Below are positions 49,825 to 63,548 of a stretch of 64,000 nucleotides of DNA, in pieces (position 1 is the stretch's first letter; each line of letters starts with the position of its first letter). The notes under the pieces were generated by a model. The model was not told the origin of the DNA and did no database searches. It saw only the letters and a list, made by a program, of their open reading frames with translations. The stretch is from Anopheles merus. Lineage: Eukaryota; Arthropoda; Insecta; Diptera; Culicidae. Location: contig NC_054082.1 of the NCBI RefSeq assembly GCF_017562075.2, forward strand, positions 15,349,286 through 15,413,285, given 5' to 3'. Made by a program: the position numbers and the translations under genes.

Positions 49825-52800
49825 CGTTTCGCTGACAATGGCCGGAAAAGTGCATAGATGAAGGAAAAAAAAGGAAGCAGATAAGAACGAGAGAATCTAA
49901 ATGAACCGGCACGCAAACGCAACAAGCGGATTCAGGCCGACCATCACTCGGTTGTAGACAGGGTGGATCAACGTTATTGCTTGCTGTGCGATAATCCGGT
50001 TAAGATTGCAAACTGGAGTTACTAATTGGAAGGGCGTGACTGGTAGTCTTCTTTGGCAGTAGGGGTTTCTAACTAGATTTACAAACATTTCTATCATTTT
50101 GAAGAGATTTTAGTTCATAAAATTTGGTGAAAAATGTACTGCAAATCATCAACCGAAAAACCAAACTACCCTGTACGGTGCAGGGTAGCAATCGAATCGA
50201 TCGATTACTACCAGTCTGACACATTTAAGTTTTCCGCCAGCGTCTTGCGAGCTGCCATCGCGCTGCCAACGGACAAAAATGGGGAATGTCTGAAGGATCT
50301 TTGCCAACATTCAGACGCCGTGGTTGATGCTTTGATGCTGGCAAAGCATTCGGGGAGGGAAAATGTGTCTGCGAAATGAGTGATTGTGATTGTGTGCCAA
50401 ATGCAATGGCCGATTGCAACCGGTTCGAACCGTGCCGTACCACCATCAGGACAATCAGAGTCTATTAAATGGAAGCAACGGTTTTTTGTTTGTTGGTAGT
50501 TGGAGGATAAAGATCTAAAGTTCGTTAAGGGAGGGATACACATGCTTAAACAATCTCTTTCATCGCTTTTTTTACTGTCGACTTGTGATGTTTCTTTTAC
50601 TCTCTCTCTCTCTATCTCTCCATCATCCAAGAGCAATATTTGATGCCTCAATGGAAAGGAGGGGGATACACACTCACAGGAATGGAGCATTATTTCCTGT
50701 TACGCCAAAAGATGCAATTACTTTCTTACCATCTTCTGGTGCTGTGTCGTGTCTGCAGATCTTTTCTGTTAAACATGACCGGCAATTCAACCAGTGAGTT
50801 GTTCATCTCAACCAAAAACCGAACAGTTTGACCCAGTTTCGGCGGGAATGTACGCGTTCTTCTGTACGCAATTTCACCTGCTTGCTTTTGTGTAACATTC
50901 CTTTTCCATTACAAGACAACGCGGGAAGCTGTCACGCCTCAAACCGGTGGGGGAAAAAGGACGAGTCCCACCAACGCGTCCAGAGAAAGTCAGTCGCGTT
51001 AGATTGTCATTTTGTCCGTCCGGGGAAGTGGTGGAACATTTCATCTCAACTTTCTGTGTCCTGGTCGTTTGTTCAATTGTTTCACTTCGAAGAATGGCAC
51101 TGTGCAGACGCGTGTTGGAAGTGGTTGGCTTCTTTTTTTTATTTTCAATTTACGCGACTGACCCGGAAGTGGATTGAATCATGTGGCTCTTGGCCGCGCG
51201 CGACAGTACAGTAATGACCAATCATTTCCAGTAGCTAAGTGGTGCTCCGCCGTGTATCTTTCGCCTGCTCGCCGGTGCTGCGGTGACACGAGCACATCCC
51301 TGAGGATGTTTTCTTTGGCACACTTCGGGGTTGGACGCAAAGATTGTGCTGGCATTGCTAGCGCCGAGAAAGACATCATGCCGCTGTAGGTCCACTGGTG
51401 GATGTACCTTCCCTAAGGGGGAAAGGCTATACAAAGCTTCTGCTACTGGGGTTCGGTAAAGATAAGGACCAAACGAGACAGGCCATTTCTTATTTTCTGT
51501 TGTGTTTGGTACAATGTTGTAATGTAATGTAATGTTAGGAGTTTGCCCGACAATGTTCCCAAACAAAGCGAGAACAGTATCATTGACTGTAATCGTAAAT
51601 GAAAAGCGAATTGGACATGGAAATCTACTGGGAAGATCCCATATTGCTCGTAACTCTCCTTCTCTCGCTCTCGTTCTCTCTCGCTGAGGGAGAGATCGTA
51701 ATGGAATGCCTGAAGTATATACGATTTTTTTCCGTTGCTCACTTTCCCCTCCCGGGCATTTTAAATGACCGTTCAACATTGATGTCCCCGCCCTCGGAAC
51801 GTTGGAAAATGGAGCAGCACAAGTCCCATGAACGATTAACATATTAAATCCAATTAAACGTCCGTTACTGATTGCGGGAACATTCACCATATGACACCGG
51901 AAGTGCTTAAACTTCACCATACCCTGCCGAGCACATCTACAGGGTCGTTTGCGACGAAACTAGTTGCCACGATCCAACTATCTCACTCACTCTCTGTCTC
52001 TCTCTCGTTCTCTCTCACGCTGTCTCATGCTCGGGGGAAGGAGTTCGAGAAGATGTCGTGAGAATCTAATTCCAATACAGCACCCCGTGTGTGTGTATGT
52101 GACTCTGCGTGTGATTCAGGTGATGATTTGAGAAGGGTCAAATTGAATTTGCCGCCCCAGTTCCAGTAAGCATTAGCAACTCCACCACACCGACCACCCG
52201 ACCCGAGGCATCAACCATCACCCGGGGGTGGGTTAAAAAGGGGTTCGTTAATTAAACTACTGATAGCGTCACGAATGGAACGAAGGTTTGGGACATCCCG
52301 CCACTTTCCTCTCCACAGTAATCCCGGATTGAATTTCCGGCATTTTTCGGCAGCCCTCCGGTACAGCCCCATCCTATCAACCTTTGCCCCAGATACGGTA
52401 GGAAGACAACATTGGCCATTTGGCACGTCTTTTCAGCGGGCATTGGGGAATGTTGAAGATGTTAATTGTAACGGGTGGCGCACAGGCGACGAACCAGGCG
52501 GCGGTGGTAATGTGTGTGGGAAGTTTTTGCCAGTTTCGCAAACAGCTTTTCGAGCGAACGGGGTGGGGGAAAGTCACTTTTCACAATAAATGGGGTATAA
52601 AGATGGTCGAAAGAAAACTAATTTCAACTTTTTTGCGAGCCCCATCAGATTAAAGGCCCGCAAACAGCGGTGCGGTTGATCAACTTTCAGCGACAATGTT
52701 AAGGGTGGAAAAGGTGATGGCGGCAGCGGCGGCGGCGGCGGCGGCATGCAGCGGGGTAACAAAAAGTTGAGCGAAGATTACAGTTTCCCTGGTGCGAGCA

Positions 52801-55359
52801 GGGAGCATTTCAATCAGCGTCAGCATAATGTTCGCCTGGCCGCCTGACTACAAACGGACTGCCGAACGAAGTGCGTGATTGACACAGTCGGGAACGGAAG
52901 TGTGGTGGAAAGGTATAGATATACAGTTTCTTGTGCCCTCTAGATGGGGGAGGGAGCACTCGGTTGGGACGCGTGGGAAGCACGACAGAAACATACGCCC
53001 ATACACACACACAAACATACAACAGGAATATTGAAACGACCGCTGACAAGTGGTCTCTGTCCTGTGGCGTTGAGGATTTAAGTGTGATTTGTGATTCATG
53101 TGCAAAATTGAATTCGAGCCCAGTGAACAGTGGGACGTTGCGTGGCCGCTGGCCGGAAATGGGGCTGACAGGTTGATGGAAGCAGTGTTACTGGCAAATT
53201 CTATGACAAAACGTCACCGTTCACAATCGAAGCAAGCGGCGAACGCATCGCATGACGGTTGCCATGGGAGTTTGACGCAGTGGTGATGTGTGCTATCGTG
53301 GCATGAACCAAAGTCGATTTTCGAGCGATCGGTAAAGCTGGCTTGTGATGTTTTCAGCACAAACTTCGTTAATTGTGTCGCAATGGGCAGTTGTTAGCAG
53401 TGGTGACGTACTGAAATAGAAACATATTTAAACAGCTTTCAAATCTAGCAGCGAGTGATGTAGATGTTTCTGTCAACAGACCCTTGCAGGTTTGTCGTAA
53501 CCGGAAAGGTGAACTAATACGGTTTCAAAGAGGCTAGTTCTCATTTCCATTCATAATGATATCGTATATGACATTCCAATCTCGTGCCCGTTTGATACTC
53601 CCCAGAAGTGGAACACTTTTTACCGCTACCTTGCTAGGAGATATAATATAATCGTACGCAACCGGAGGCAGCTCGGCAAACAATCAAGCTGCCGCACACA
53701 GAGAGCTCCCCATGCCTCAACTTCTCAAAATCTCTCGAGCCTTTGGCTGTGCTTGTGACCTTTGCAAACAGTCGACCAGCAGGGATGCCGGCGAGCGGAT
53801 GTGCTCGGATTGCAGGGCACCTTTGAAGATTGGGCGGCTGCCTGGAATATGTATATTCAATTTCAACAGCATCTATTTCAATAACTGTGCAAACAATCTG
53901 CAAAGCAGGGTCCCGTCTTCGGCAAAGACTCACTTCACTCATCCCCACCAGCGCACAAACACCAGGCCCACAACTCGTCGCCCTTGCGTAGGTGTCCTGC
54001 CATGTCCTGCGCTCTCTACACGGCTTTAGTTGCCATCGGAGATGCTTGTGAGGCAGCGGCCCTGGAGTGTTCGCGGTTACGGGACTGTGTGTGCTTATGT
54101 GCATGTGGTTTGATGCGTGTTAGTCGAGTGTTTGCGTTTGTTATTACCACTGTAAACAGGGATTAGTGAGGACGCATCAGTTGGCCGGGGGGCTCCGAAG
54201 GGAGGTTTGGTTTACCCGCAGCAAAAGGGGCCGCACCGGGAAACGGTGCACCGCATGGGTAAGATGGGTAAGTTGAGCGAAGAAAGCGTCGGTAAGCGAT
54301 TGCATCGCAGTACTCAACCAACGTCGCACGACGGACGGATGACGGAAAGTTGTTGCCCCTAGAACCGGGGATGCTAATGTGTGGTTAAGCGCCGTGGTGC
54401 CTTAGTTTTGGTTTGGCTCAAGAAAGCTGCAGTGTTGCCCTTTGATAGTTGCAGCACTTGAGACGAGAGTCGGCAGTACCAGAATCACGTAATATGAGGT
54501 GTGTGTGTGTGTGCGCTAGTTTTAACATTAATCAGACAATTGGATGCTTTTCTCTGTTCATGCTACCAATGTAGAAGTTTTTGTAATTTCAAAGAAACCT
54601 AAATACCAATCGGGCAACTGCTTTGATTTTGTGAAGCTTACGGTTAAAATGTAAGACGCCGTGTCCCGCCGGATGCACAGCACAGCTGGCTGCACGTGTT
54701 GACCTTCGCCCCGGCGTGCGGATCAACTTTTGAACTTCTTTGCATATGCTTACGTATGCAAATGTTTGCATGAAGCGATGCACACGCTCGTAGCAGGAGT
54801 TATCGGTAACGAACACGTGCCCGGGGGATTACGGTACAAGATGCTCTCGAGAAAGAACGAGAGTAGAGTGAGAGAGAGAGATACTACTTCAGATCGAGTT
54901 GTCGTGTTGTTGGAGGAGATTTGTGCTTTTTCCTGCTTAACCTTGTCGAACGGAGATGCAATATCTTAAATTGCATTTTTGTTGTTGCTCGAGTTCATTT
55001 TTCAGCTGCTCTAAGTAACGAACGAAGCGTATCCGATCGGACGATAGTGCCGTACGCGTACGATTACGGCAAACATGTGGTTGCTAAGATACCCTTGGAT
55101 AGTGATGTATGTTTGCTTCGATTCTGGAGCGCTCTTGCTTGCCAAGAAAGCTCGCTTGTTGTGTGTGTTTTTTTTTGCTTTGCAAGATTTTTACCTCCCA
55201 ATAGAACTGGTCCTGTAAACAACCAGCACAGAATGGCCACTTTTGTAGCGTTCAACTCAACTGCGCCGTATTTATTGACACAACTGAACCGCCATAACAC
55301 ACAAACCAACAAGTGCCCTACAATAGCACCGCATTTATACTTTGTTAACAAGGTTTTGC

Positions 55360-55365
55360 TTTATT
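55360..55365 (-). terminator. Candidate poly(A) signal of the astacin gene
   Basis: On minus this reads AATAAA, about 103 bases after the astacin stop codon. A second AATAAA follows at 55276-55271. Confidence 0.6.
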
Positions 55366-55467
55366 CGAGCGCTGGTTTTGTGTTTTTGCATACAATATAT
55401 TTAGACAGTTCGACTTTACATGATGTGGAAGGGAGGGGCAGGAATTGATACTGGCACGCTAGTGCGC

Positions 55468-56688
55468 TCAGCCCAAGCTGAACAGGTTAAACAGTGGCAG
55501 TGAGCGAAGTATCTCGAGGAAGCGAGTTACTGGCACCTGGATAAGCGTGGTGAAAATGCCCGGACGTACCGTGGTTGGAGCTCGGGTCGTGGTGGTTGGA
55601 GCCCGGGTCGTGGTGGTTGGTGCCCGGGTCGTAGTCGTTGTCGTGGTAGTGACCGGGCGTGCAGTCGTTGTCGTGGTGGTAGCGGGCCTGGCAGTGGTAG
55701 TAGTCGTGGCCGCCTGTGCCGCGGTCGTGGTCGTCCCATTGCAGTACATGTAATTGATGTCGATGATGTCGGCCGCCGACAGGCCGTTATCGTTGCCAAA
55801 GTCACCGGTCCAGGGCTGCAGGTTGTTCATGACGGGGCGCGTACGGCTTGCTGCTGCCGCGTACTTGGAGTAGTGCATCACACTGCCGTAGTCGTACTTG
55901 CGGCCGTACAGCACCACGTCGCTGGCCGCCATCTTGCCGTAGTTGTCGGCGTAGAACGTGGCCGTCTGGTACTCGGCCGCTAGTGCGCCTTGATCGATCG
56001 TCACCCACTCGTCACGATCCGGGCGCGTAAACTCGTGATAGAAACCGATCGCGTGCATCAGCTCGTGCACCACCGTACCGATGTCCACACACTCCGGGCT
56101 CTGCAGGTTCACCTGGTTCTCGCTGTTGCGCGTACTGCGGCCAACGTACGACCAGCAGCCACTCTCGCCGTTGCCGATCGTCACGTACAGCGCTTCCGTG
56201 CTGCGCGGAACGAACCGGACACACGTGGCGGCAGCGATCTGTGCCATTGCTGATTGAATGACGCCCTGCTGTGTTGTCGCTAATGGGGGGGGGGGGAAAC
56301 AAAATGATCAATCATCATCAAACGAGCCTGGGGCGTGGCAAACCCTGGGAGTGCACTACTTACTGAAGGTGTTCGTCACCACGTACGGTACGACTGCGTT
56401 CGGCCAGCGCGCATTCGGGAAGGCGCTCAGCGCCACACCGTTCCGCTGGCGGACTGCTCGCTCCATGATGTCGCCCTCCTTGTAGACGCCCAGGCCCGCC
56501 TCCCACGGCTTGAACTTGGGCAGTGTTGCACCATTGACTGCGGACGCTTTGCGCGCTTTCAACGCACGCAACCGCTGCCCAACGTCGAGGCTGGGCCTGG
56601 TGGCTCCACGAGCTTCGGCCCACTCCAGCAGACTGCAGGCAAGCAGCAGCGTGCCGAGGGCGATCAACGTTTCCTTACCGCAAACCAT
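55468..56688 (-). CDS. Secreted astacin-family (M12A) zinc metalloprotease with Thr-rich tail
   Basis: Two exons on minus, 56688-56364 and 56279-55468, joined across an 84-base GT-AG intron with a C12 polypyrimidine tract; 378 residues. Residues 1-26 form a signal peptide (LIALGTLLLACSLLEWAEA). The propeptide has KEGDI at 70-74, matching the FxGD aspartate switch that blocks the zinc in astacin zymogens. The mature domain starts near FPNARWPNAVVPYVV (about 90-104). Zinc motif HELMHAIGFYHE is at 180-191, and the Met-turn SVMHY with the zinc-coordinating Tyr is at 241-245. Four Cys (128, 150, 172, 288) fit the two canonical disulfides. Residues 290-350 are almost all Thr with Ala, Arg and Pro in APTTTTR repeats, probably O-glycosylated, followed by a short hydrophobic end. 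There are no CUB or EGF domains. The role is extracellular proteolysis, perhaps digestive or matrix-related; the substrate is unknown. Confidence 0.96.
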
Positions 56689-56708
56689 GGCACGATCGGA
56701 TGGTTGCT

Positions 56709-56752
56709 ACTGAACTGTATCGATCTGCCACCAATCGCATGCCATTATTATA
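56709..56752 (-). promoter_or_regulatory. TATA-type core promoter of the astacin gene
   Basis: On minus, TATAATAA (56752-56745) lies about 60 bases before the start codon, and Inr-like TCAGT and ACAGT words follow at 56719-56709. Spacing from TATA to the Inr-like words is about 33-41 bases, giving a short 5' UTR of 20-30 bases, as is usual for abundant secreted-enzyme genes. The start site is inferred. Confidence 0.55.
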
Positions 56753-59700
56753 CTATCCGTCGGTACAATGGGACCGATTGTGCGCGCGAAGAGCTGGATG
56801 GATGGTTCTGGTCGGAATTGAAATCTTCCTGCTCGGTTCAATTCGAACCATTGTTGGATCCATCCACTGGGCCGGGCGAGATGTTTTGCACACTACACTA
56901 CGGTTGTTTTTTCGGGCCATGTTTTGAGAGCAGCAGACTTAATGGCTTCCAAAGTGTGCGTATTTTGGACGTGCGTTCGATTGCTTCAAGCTAGGTTCAA
57001 GCCAAGAAGACACTGCAACATCCAGCACAGAGCGTACGGTTGTGCTTGTTTGGAATTCACAAAAAAAAAAGTCGTAAAAAAGTTGTTTTTGAAGTTGGAT
57101 CTTTTGCTTTCTTATTAGCTTATTAACTTAGCGACGCGATTGCCAGTGTCGTTTTATGGACAGAGGTTTTTAAATGATCGGTTGAATGAATGGTTTGCGT
57201 GCGTAGTCTACAGAAGAGCAAGAAGTGACATAAATTTTGCGCAGTACCGAATGAAGGGTTCACATTGTGAAGATCGATGGTTGGAGAGCAAACTGAAAAA
57301 AGCGAGTGCCAACAAAAAAAAAAAAAACTACTCAATATAGCAAACATCCTTCCAACTGACCACAAAACTGGCCCACTTCAGTGAACGATGCGCAGGAAAT
57401 CCTTAGGTTTGAAGCAAATTATTGGCAAATGGACCGAACTGCCAATGTGCAGCCTTTTCCCTCCACCGAAACCTCCATTTGAATGACCAAATGGTACACC
57501 CTTTCAGTAGCTGAATGTCGTCTGATTGCCTCCGATTGGACAGTAGGCACACACTCGCAACCAGTGCGGGTTGGGTTTCATCATGCCTCGTTTGATTGTG
57601 ACACTGCCGGGCAAACGATCGGACGTCGAGAAGAGCCAACGGTTTGGGCAGCAGCAAAGATAAGTAAATCTTGCACCTCGCCAAACCGGACAGGGGGCAA
57701 GGTTTTGCGGTTATGCCTACCGGGGCGAGCGGGGTCGGGCAGTTTGGTATTATTACGAGACGCGTAGGACATGAGGAGCCAAGAGCCTTCAAACTTTGAA
57801 AGACGAGAAGCCGCTTGCATTGACCTGTCGGTAAAGGTTACGTGTTTGGCATTTTCTCTGGCTCTGGCACGCCGGTTCGTCCACCGAGATGCACCGATCT
57901 GCGACCCGCCTGCCCCTGGGGGTCCACTTGGGTCCGTTCTGGGCAACTCTGCCAGTTGTGCACGATCGACAAGTTCCTGTTGAGCTGTGGTTGTGGGGCC
58001 GGCAATGGCAGGGACGTCAGATTTAGAAGTCAAGACAGTCGGCACAACGGTTACTGGGCGAATAGTTCGCACCCCAAAGTGGGTGGCTGGTTGGTTCGTC
58101 TCCGGGCCACACGTCCGCTGCATGGATGAATGACTGCAGATGAAATATGTATAATCAAAAGCGAGTGTGAGAAAGGGAGACTATTTTCCATATTGTCTAT
58201 TATGAGGCTTGTGTACGGGCATGTGTATGACCCTCGGTGACGAGCTGCTGTCCGTACGTTTGTTCTCGAGCTGTCGTGGGGAGCTTTGCGGTTTCGGATA
58301 TGAAATGCGCCGAGCCGTATCGAGCAAACGGAGGGAAAAAGGGTTTGGGAGAACCCGTCCATCCGTGTTTGTCTGGCTGTTGTTTGTCGGGCTGTCGTCT
58401 CACGTCGCACTTGATAAAGCTCGTGCTTATATTGTGCACCGGAGGGAAGGTGGCCGTTATTTTGATATCTGTCACTTTGCCTTACATCAATCGATAGGTT
58501 CGGTGCTGTCGGTCTGTGATGGTGGGCGAAAAGGGATCGTGAACGGTAAAATTTGAAGAGAAATGCCATTGGCATGACTGTGACTTGGGCATGATTTTAT
58601 GATGCAAGCTGGTGTGTGTGTGTCTGTCGCATGTACAGCCGAGATGCCTGGCTGGGACTTGCGGTTGACATGGAGCATGTTGACGTGAGCATGGGTTGAA
58701 GTATGTGGGGTGTGATTTTCTCCCTGCTCAAAGCGTGGGCTTTGTGCCTGTATGGTTGAGGTGCGTTACACACGCACCTACAAGAGCATCTAATCACAGT
58801 TTATCATATGAATGTTTTTGCATATCCCTGCCACTCTTTACTGCGATAGCCACGGCGAGCTGGCCGTGCGAGATTGTAGCAATACAGCAAATAAGCTGCC
58901 ACACATTTCGGCGGAATAAATTACTTAAAATCACATCACCAATCGAAAACCACATAGGCGCTGTTTGCGTTGTTTGCTATTGTACTGTGAGACATGCAGC
59001 AAAAAAAAACTTCCGTTTTAGTGCTGTCTCAAATTTAGCTCCCCATACACAAGCTCAAATACGCCGGCGGGTAAGCGTTCGATGGATTGGCCGTCCACCG
59101 ATGCCGATTTGTCGAGTGCAGAGCAAACAGCGCTTAGGGGCTTCGCCGTCGGTACTGCATCATCATCACTTCAGCCATCCGATTGCTGCTCGGGAGGAAA
59201 TGCCTGCCCGGCTCACCTGGCGGACCGGGCGCCAAAGCTGTAGTCAAAATAGAGCCCACGTTTGCTGGCTTTTGCAATCGCACGTTCGGATTACCGGCGT
59301 GCCCAAAACCGGCATCGCGTTTAGCGCTGATTCCGTTTGTTTCGGGTTTGGTTTGTGTGTTCCTTTTTTTGTATGCCCTCTACCTTATGCATAGCTTTGT
59401 GCTGCAAAAGCTGCAATTTGTAGGCGAAGCTGTGGTACGAACGAAGTGCACGCAAAAAAGGAAAGACCAGATAAACCAAATGCACATTCACTTCAGTGAA
59501 AGACCACGACGACCAGGCGCCTCCATTTGGTAGGTGTTTTTTTTTTTTTGTTGAAGCAAACCCAAGAAGATAGGTAAAAAAAACACACACACAAACACAC
59601 GAGCGGATTCCGGAAAAATGTGTCCGGCACTGTCTGCTGTTTACTGTGCGGATGCGATGTGTCCGTATCCGTTCGTCTTGCAATTGGTGGCGGGGTTTTA

Positions 59701-62700
59701 GTGACAGCGCGATGATGAAGGTGACAGGACGAGCGAGCGCGCACTTCCTTTACCGCTGTGTGTCGTGTAGTGGACACGTGAATGTCCGGGTGTGGTTTGG
59801 CCGGTTTTTTGCTGCTGCTGCTACTGCTCGCTCTACTGTGTTCCATCGCCAGGATGTAACCGTTTGCTGAACCGAACGCTTCAACCGTACCGGATAAAGT
59901 TTTCAATTTACACTCACCCGATACGGTACATCCCGGCAATCCGTATTCGAACCGTGAACCTGTCCCCGACCTGAACCGACAAATCAAATCAATCGAACTA
60001 AAAACAAGTCAATTATGAAAGCTTGCAGTTTCCAGTGCCTCTCCTGCGCGCCATGGCGTACGAGTGTGTGTGGTATGTAAAATTGTGCTTGTCGAAAAAG
60101 TTCCGCTTTTACCATGAACCCGGATGGTTCCATACTAGTCTTTTTTTTTTTGCTGCTAATACTTTACCTTTCTGCTAGCGTAAAGCCATTTCCTCTTCTG
60201 TACAGTTAGTTTGAAACCCGATCAGTCACAGCTGAATGGGCCGGACTATTGAGTAGTTACATTTGAAGCAATCAAGCGTTGTGAATGCACTACACCATGT
60301 TGCCATGCTTTTTAATTGATACAATACCCTCTCCCATCGCGACGGGAGAGTTTGCAACGAAGCTTTACTGCGCCGCACCGAAGAACGATCAGTCCATATG
60401 TTGGATGCTTTCGTCGTCAACGAGTAGCAATGCAATACGGCATTCGGGCTGCCCAAAACAAGGAAGGGGGGAAACTCATTTCCCTGGCAAGCACTTTGAT
60501 GGATTCGGTGCTGCGTTCGGTGTTGTCAGGAAATTGTCTTCATTCGTCTGAATGCACTTTGCGCTGTACTAGTTTGATTTTATTTGTGCAAATGTTGGAA
60601 AGTAAATGGTGATATATGTATTGTAGAAGCTTAGTGGTTGAGGAAAGGAATGCACCTTTGCAACATTGTGTTTGATTTCCATTTGCAGTTGAACAGTTTT
60701 ATTGATTTATTGCTTTGTTTATGCATGTGCTCTTTCATTTGTTTACTTTTTTATTCTTTTAATTATTAAATCTCGTCCCGTTTTCCTTACCATGAGAACT
60801 TTTTGTTAATTTGCTTCTCGCTTTTCGATTGGAAATAGTTTCCGAAGCAGTCACCATCATTTTGATTTGATTTATTACACTAGAAAAACGCTTCATCACA
60901 AATAAAAAAAAAGTACAATTAAGGTTCATGAGCTTGCTGAAACTTTTAGCCCGAATATTAAATGTCTGAGGTTGATTTGGGCTTTGCTTGGTCAAACATT
61001 TAATTAGTACCTCAGTTGCCTGAGTCTGCCCATTGTTGTATCCGTTTGCTTTGGCACAATTAATACTACTCTGCCAGTGCCGAGGTGCCTTTGCTCAGTT
61101 GAAAAAACCAGTCTCTTTACAGTTCGATAGAGCCCCGCTTCACTCCGTACTAATCACTTGCTAAGGTTTTTGTACCGTGCCGAAAACCCCGTAAAGCTTT
61201 CCAAGCTTTATTTCATCCGTAGCTTTGGGGTGGCAAACCGGCTCCTACACGAACCCTGCGTTGCTTCCCGGGCCGCACACGTAGTAGGCGAGCTGCCGTG
61301 CCAGGAATTTGTTTATTCTTTTCTCCGTCCGACCATCCTGCCAGACCATCCTTGGGCACACTACCTGAAGGCACACTACCTGAAGGCACACTACCTTTGC
61401 CTCTCCTTGCCGTGCGCCAAAAAAAGAAACGAACAATTTATCCACATCCGCTCCCGGGAAACGGTTTAATCTGACCGAAACTGGCCGATGTGTTTACCTT
61501 TGATGTTTGCGTTGTCCGGCATTCGGGAACAAAATTGGAAATACCGGCCAGTATGTGTGTGTATGTATGTGTGTGTGTAGATACCGTAGCCCACCAATCC
61601 ATCAATGGGAAGGGCGGAAGCTCTTTTTGGGGTACCTTTCACAGAAAAAAACGGTACGAACCGGCCCCTTGGCAATCAGTGACGATCGGATGGGAAGCAC
61701 CTTTTACCGACGTACACCGGAAATCGGAACTAGGAACGCTGGTGGTGCTACAAAAAATTGGTATAGAGCATAAATAGAACGTCATGGAAGGAAAAATACG
61801 CACAGACACACACACACACACACATGCTCATAGAACTTTACAAAGTACACACACTCACACAAAAAAAAAACAGGTCCCAAATTGTACCAAGCAGAGGGAT
61901 GATCGGTTTCGAACAGTAGGAAATTGATTTTTTCCTTTCCCGGCCCGCGTTGCACGGCTACTGTTTGATCCTGATACCGACGGCCTTGTGCGACGGTTGG
62001 GCTTCCACTGATTGCTGCGCCTGTTGAGTGATATCGGCTCGGTTTTGAGATTGCGAGAGATTAGCTATAACATCCTTCCTGGTAAAACAAAACAAAAAAA
62101 GCGCTTCAATGTATAAATGAATGTATTGCAGAGGGGCGGTAACAGATAGCACCCATCAGAGCGGGAAAATAATAACGACACTGTGTTCTATTTTTGCGCG
62201 CTTCTTTTTCCAAGGAAGCCAGTGGTTGCTGTGTGCAGAGGGGTGGCTTTGCTTACAAGCGTTCACAAAGAGGCTCCGGTTACACGCATTGGCTGTCCAT
62301 TAGGGTAGCTATTACCCGGCAAAAGGGGGGGTGTCCCTTCCCCCAGGAGAAGGAGAACGATGGTGGAGCAGGTGCGGCCCGGTGTAAACAACAACACGCA
62401 GCTGGGCGCATTTATTTCGACGGTATCAAATTGCTTTGCGAAGGATAATAACGCAATATTTAGGTCACCGTGGATTCGGTTGAGCTTTGAGTAAACAATC
62501 TGGGCAACGACCGATGTTCCGATGTTTCGGATTTAATCCTTGGAGTGGAGTGTTTTCCAAGAAGGAAGGTTTTTGGCTGAGAGAGCATTGGTGGTGGGAA
62601 AAGGGGATGATGGTATTTGCCCAGTGCCGGGTTATTAATATCTTGTTGCACTTTATTTGCTATAACCAATCACTCTGCTTCCGGCAAAGACTTTAAGGCT

Positions 62701-63548
62701 TGCCGAAAAAACAAATGGGAAGGTATGGACCGACTTTGTGTGTGTGTGTGTGTGTGTGGTATTTTATTATACCTCATGAAATTGTAGCTTCTACAAATAT
62801 TTAAAATTGAGGCACTAGATTTATGGAGAAGTATGATTACAACGAGTGCACCGGATGGAAACGAACAGAATGAAACCTTTTTCTCGATATCTGTTTGCTT
62901 GATTATAATTGCATCTTTATAAGCGGAGGGAATCGTTTTTTACTTGAATCTTTTGGAATACTGGACGGTTCAACTCTATGGTTAGTTAAAGACTGTAGAA
63001 TCTGGTATTAGTATAGATTGCAAAAAAAAGCAATATTCAACATTTTGGTTTGATTTGGCATCAAAAGAAAAGATTTTTTTTTATTCAGGAGGGACGAAAA
63101 GAAAAGACTTTTATTGACATTTCATTAAACAAAATAATGAAAGTTAATAAAACGTTGATGTACAGATGAATGACTTATCCTTCGATGTCTATGATTAGAT
63201 TTCACCCAACCGATACATAATTTTATCTCTCTTTATTCTCCAGAAGTATGCAAAGTTGTGAAAGCCCTTTAGCAGTTTTCTCGGTTGTTTTCTAATTTTG
63301 GTTGATTTATTGACATCTTTCACATTAAATCAAAACTCATGGCAGCTATAATGCTGTACATAATTCTGTGCCATTTTGACACCTCCCGACTGGAATGACT
63401 GGAAACTGCTCCGTTCTGTACTGAGCCATGGACCCTTGTAAGTATGCGAAATTCATTTATTATTATTAATATTATTATTTATTTTTTAATTTATTTTTAA
63501 CAAGATATGGCCGTATTTGTAATTATACAGGCACTATTCTTTATTGGT
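56753..63548. other. Intergenic region right of the astacin gene
   Basis: No coding gene is supported in these 6.8 kb. The open frames at 57581-58123 (minus), 58696-59394 (plus) and 59493-59987 (minus) have no recognisable domain or splice structure. The stretch contains a 15-base tandem repeat at 61356-61395, CA and TG tracts near 61560, 61800 and 62737, and AT-rich sequence from about 62760 onward. Upstream regulatory DNA of the astacin gene is likely in the left part. Confidence 0.6.
61356..61395. repeat. 15-base tandem repeat, about 2.7 copies
   Basis: The unit GCACACTACCTGAAG is repeated nearly three times without mismatches. It is not within a supported gene. Confidence 0.85.

Larger units (their letters stand above)
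30849..55359. other. Gene-poor intergenic region
   Basis: In about 24.5 kb I find no frame with a recognisable domain, GC3-type codon bias or coherent splice sites. The longest open frames (34825-35487 plus; 51222-51920 minus; 48803-49462 plus) read as low-information sequence crossed by microsatellites. The region holds many simple repeats, a candidate MITE at 40485-40658, and scattered AT-rich words such as CTAATTAATTATAC at 34667 and AATTGAATTTAAATTAG at 45174 that could be regulatory. It may be enhancer DNA or contain distal 5' UTR exons of rho-5. Between 39600 and 41050 it is especially AT-rich. Confidence 0.6.

Noticed and set aside
51222..51920. 232-codon minus open frame
   Set aside because: It contains a purine-rich Arg-Glu stretch from an overlying simple repeat, with no recognisable family or splice sites.
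58696..59394. 232-codon plus open frame right of the astacin gene
   Set aside because: It has no domain, an unbiased codon pattern and no supporting splice or promoter context.
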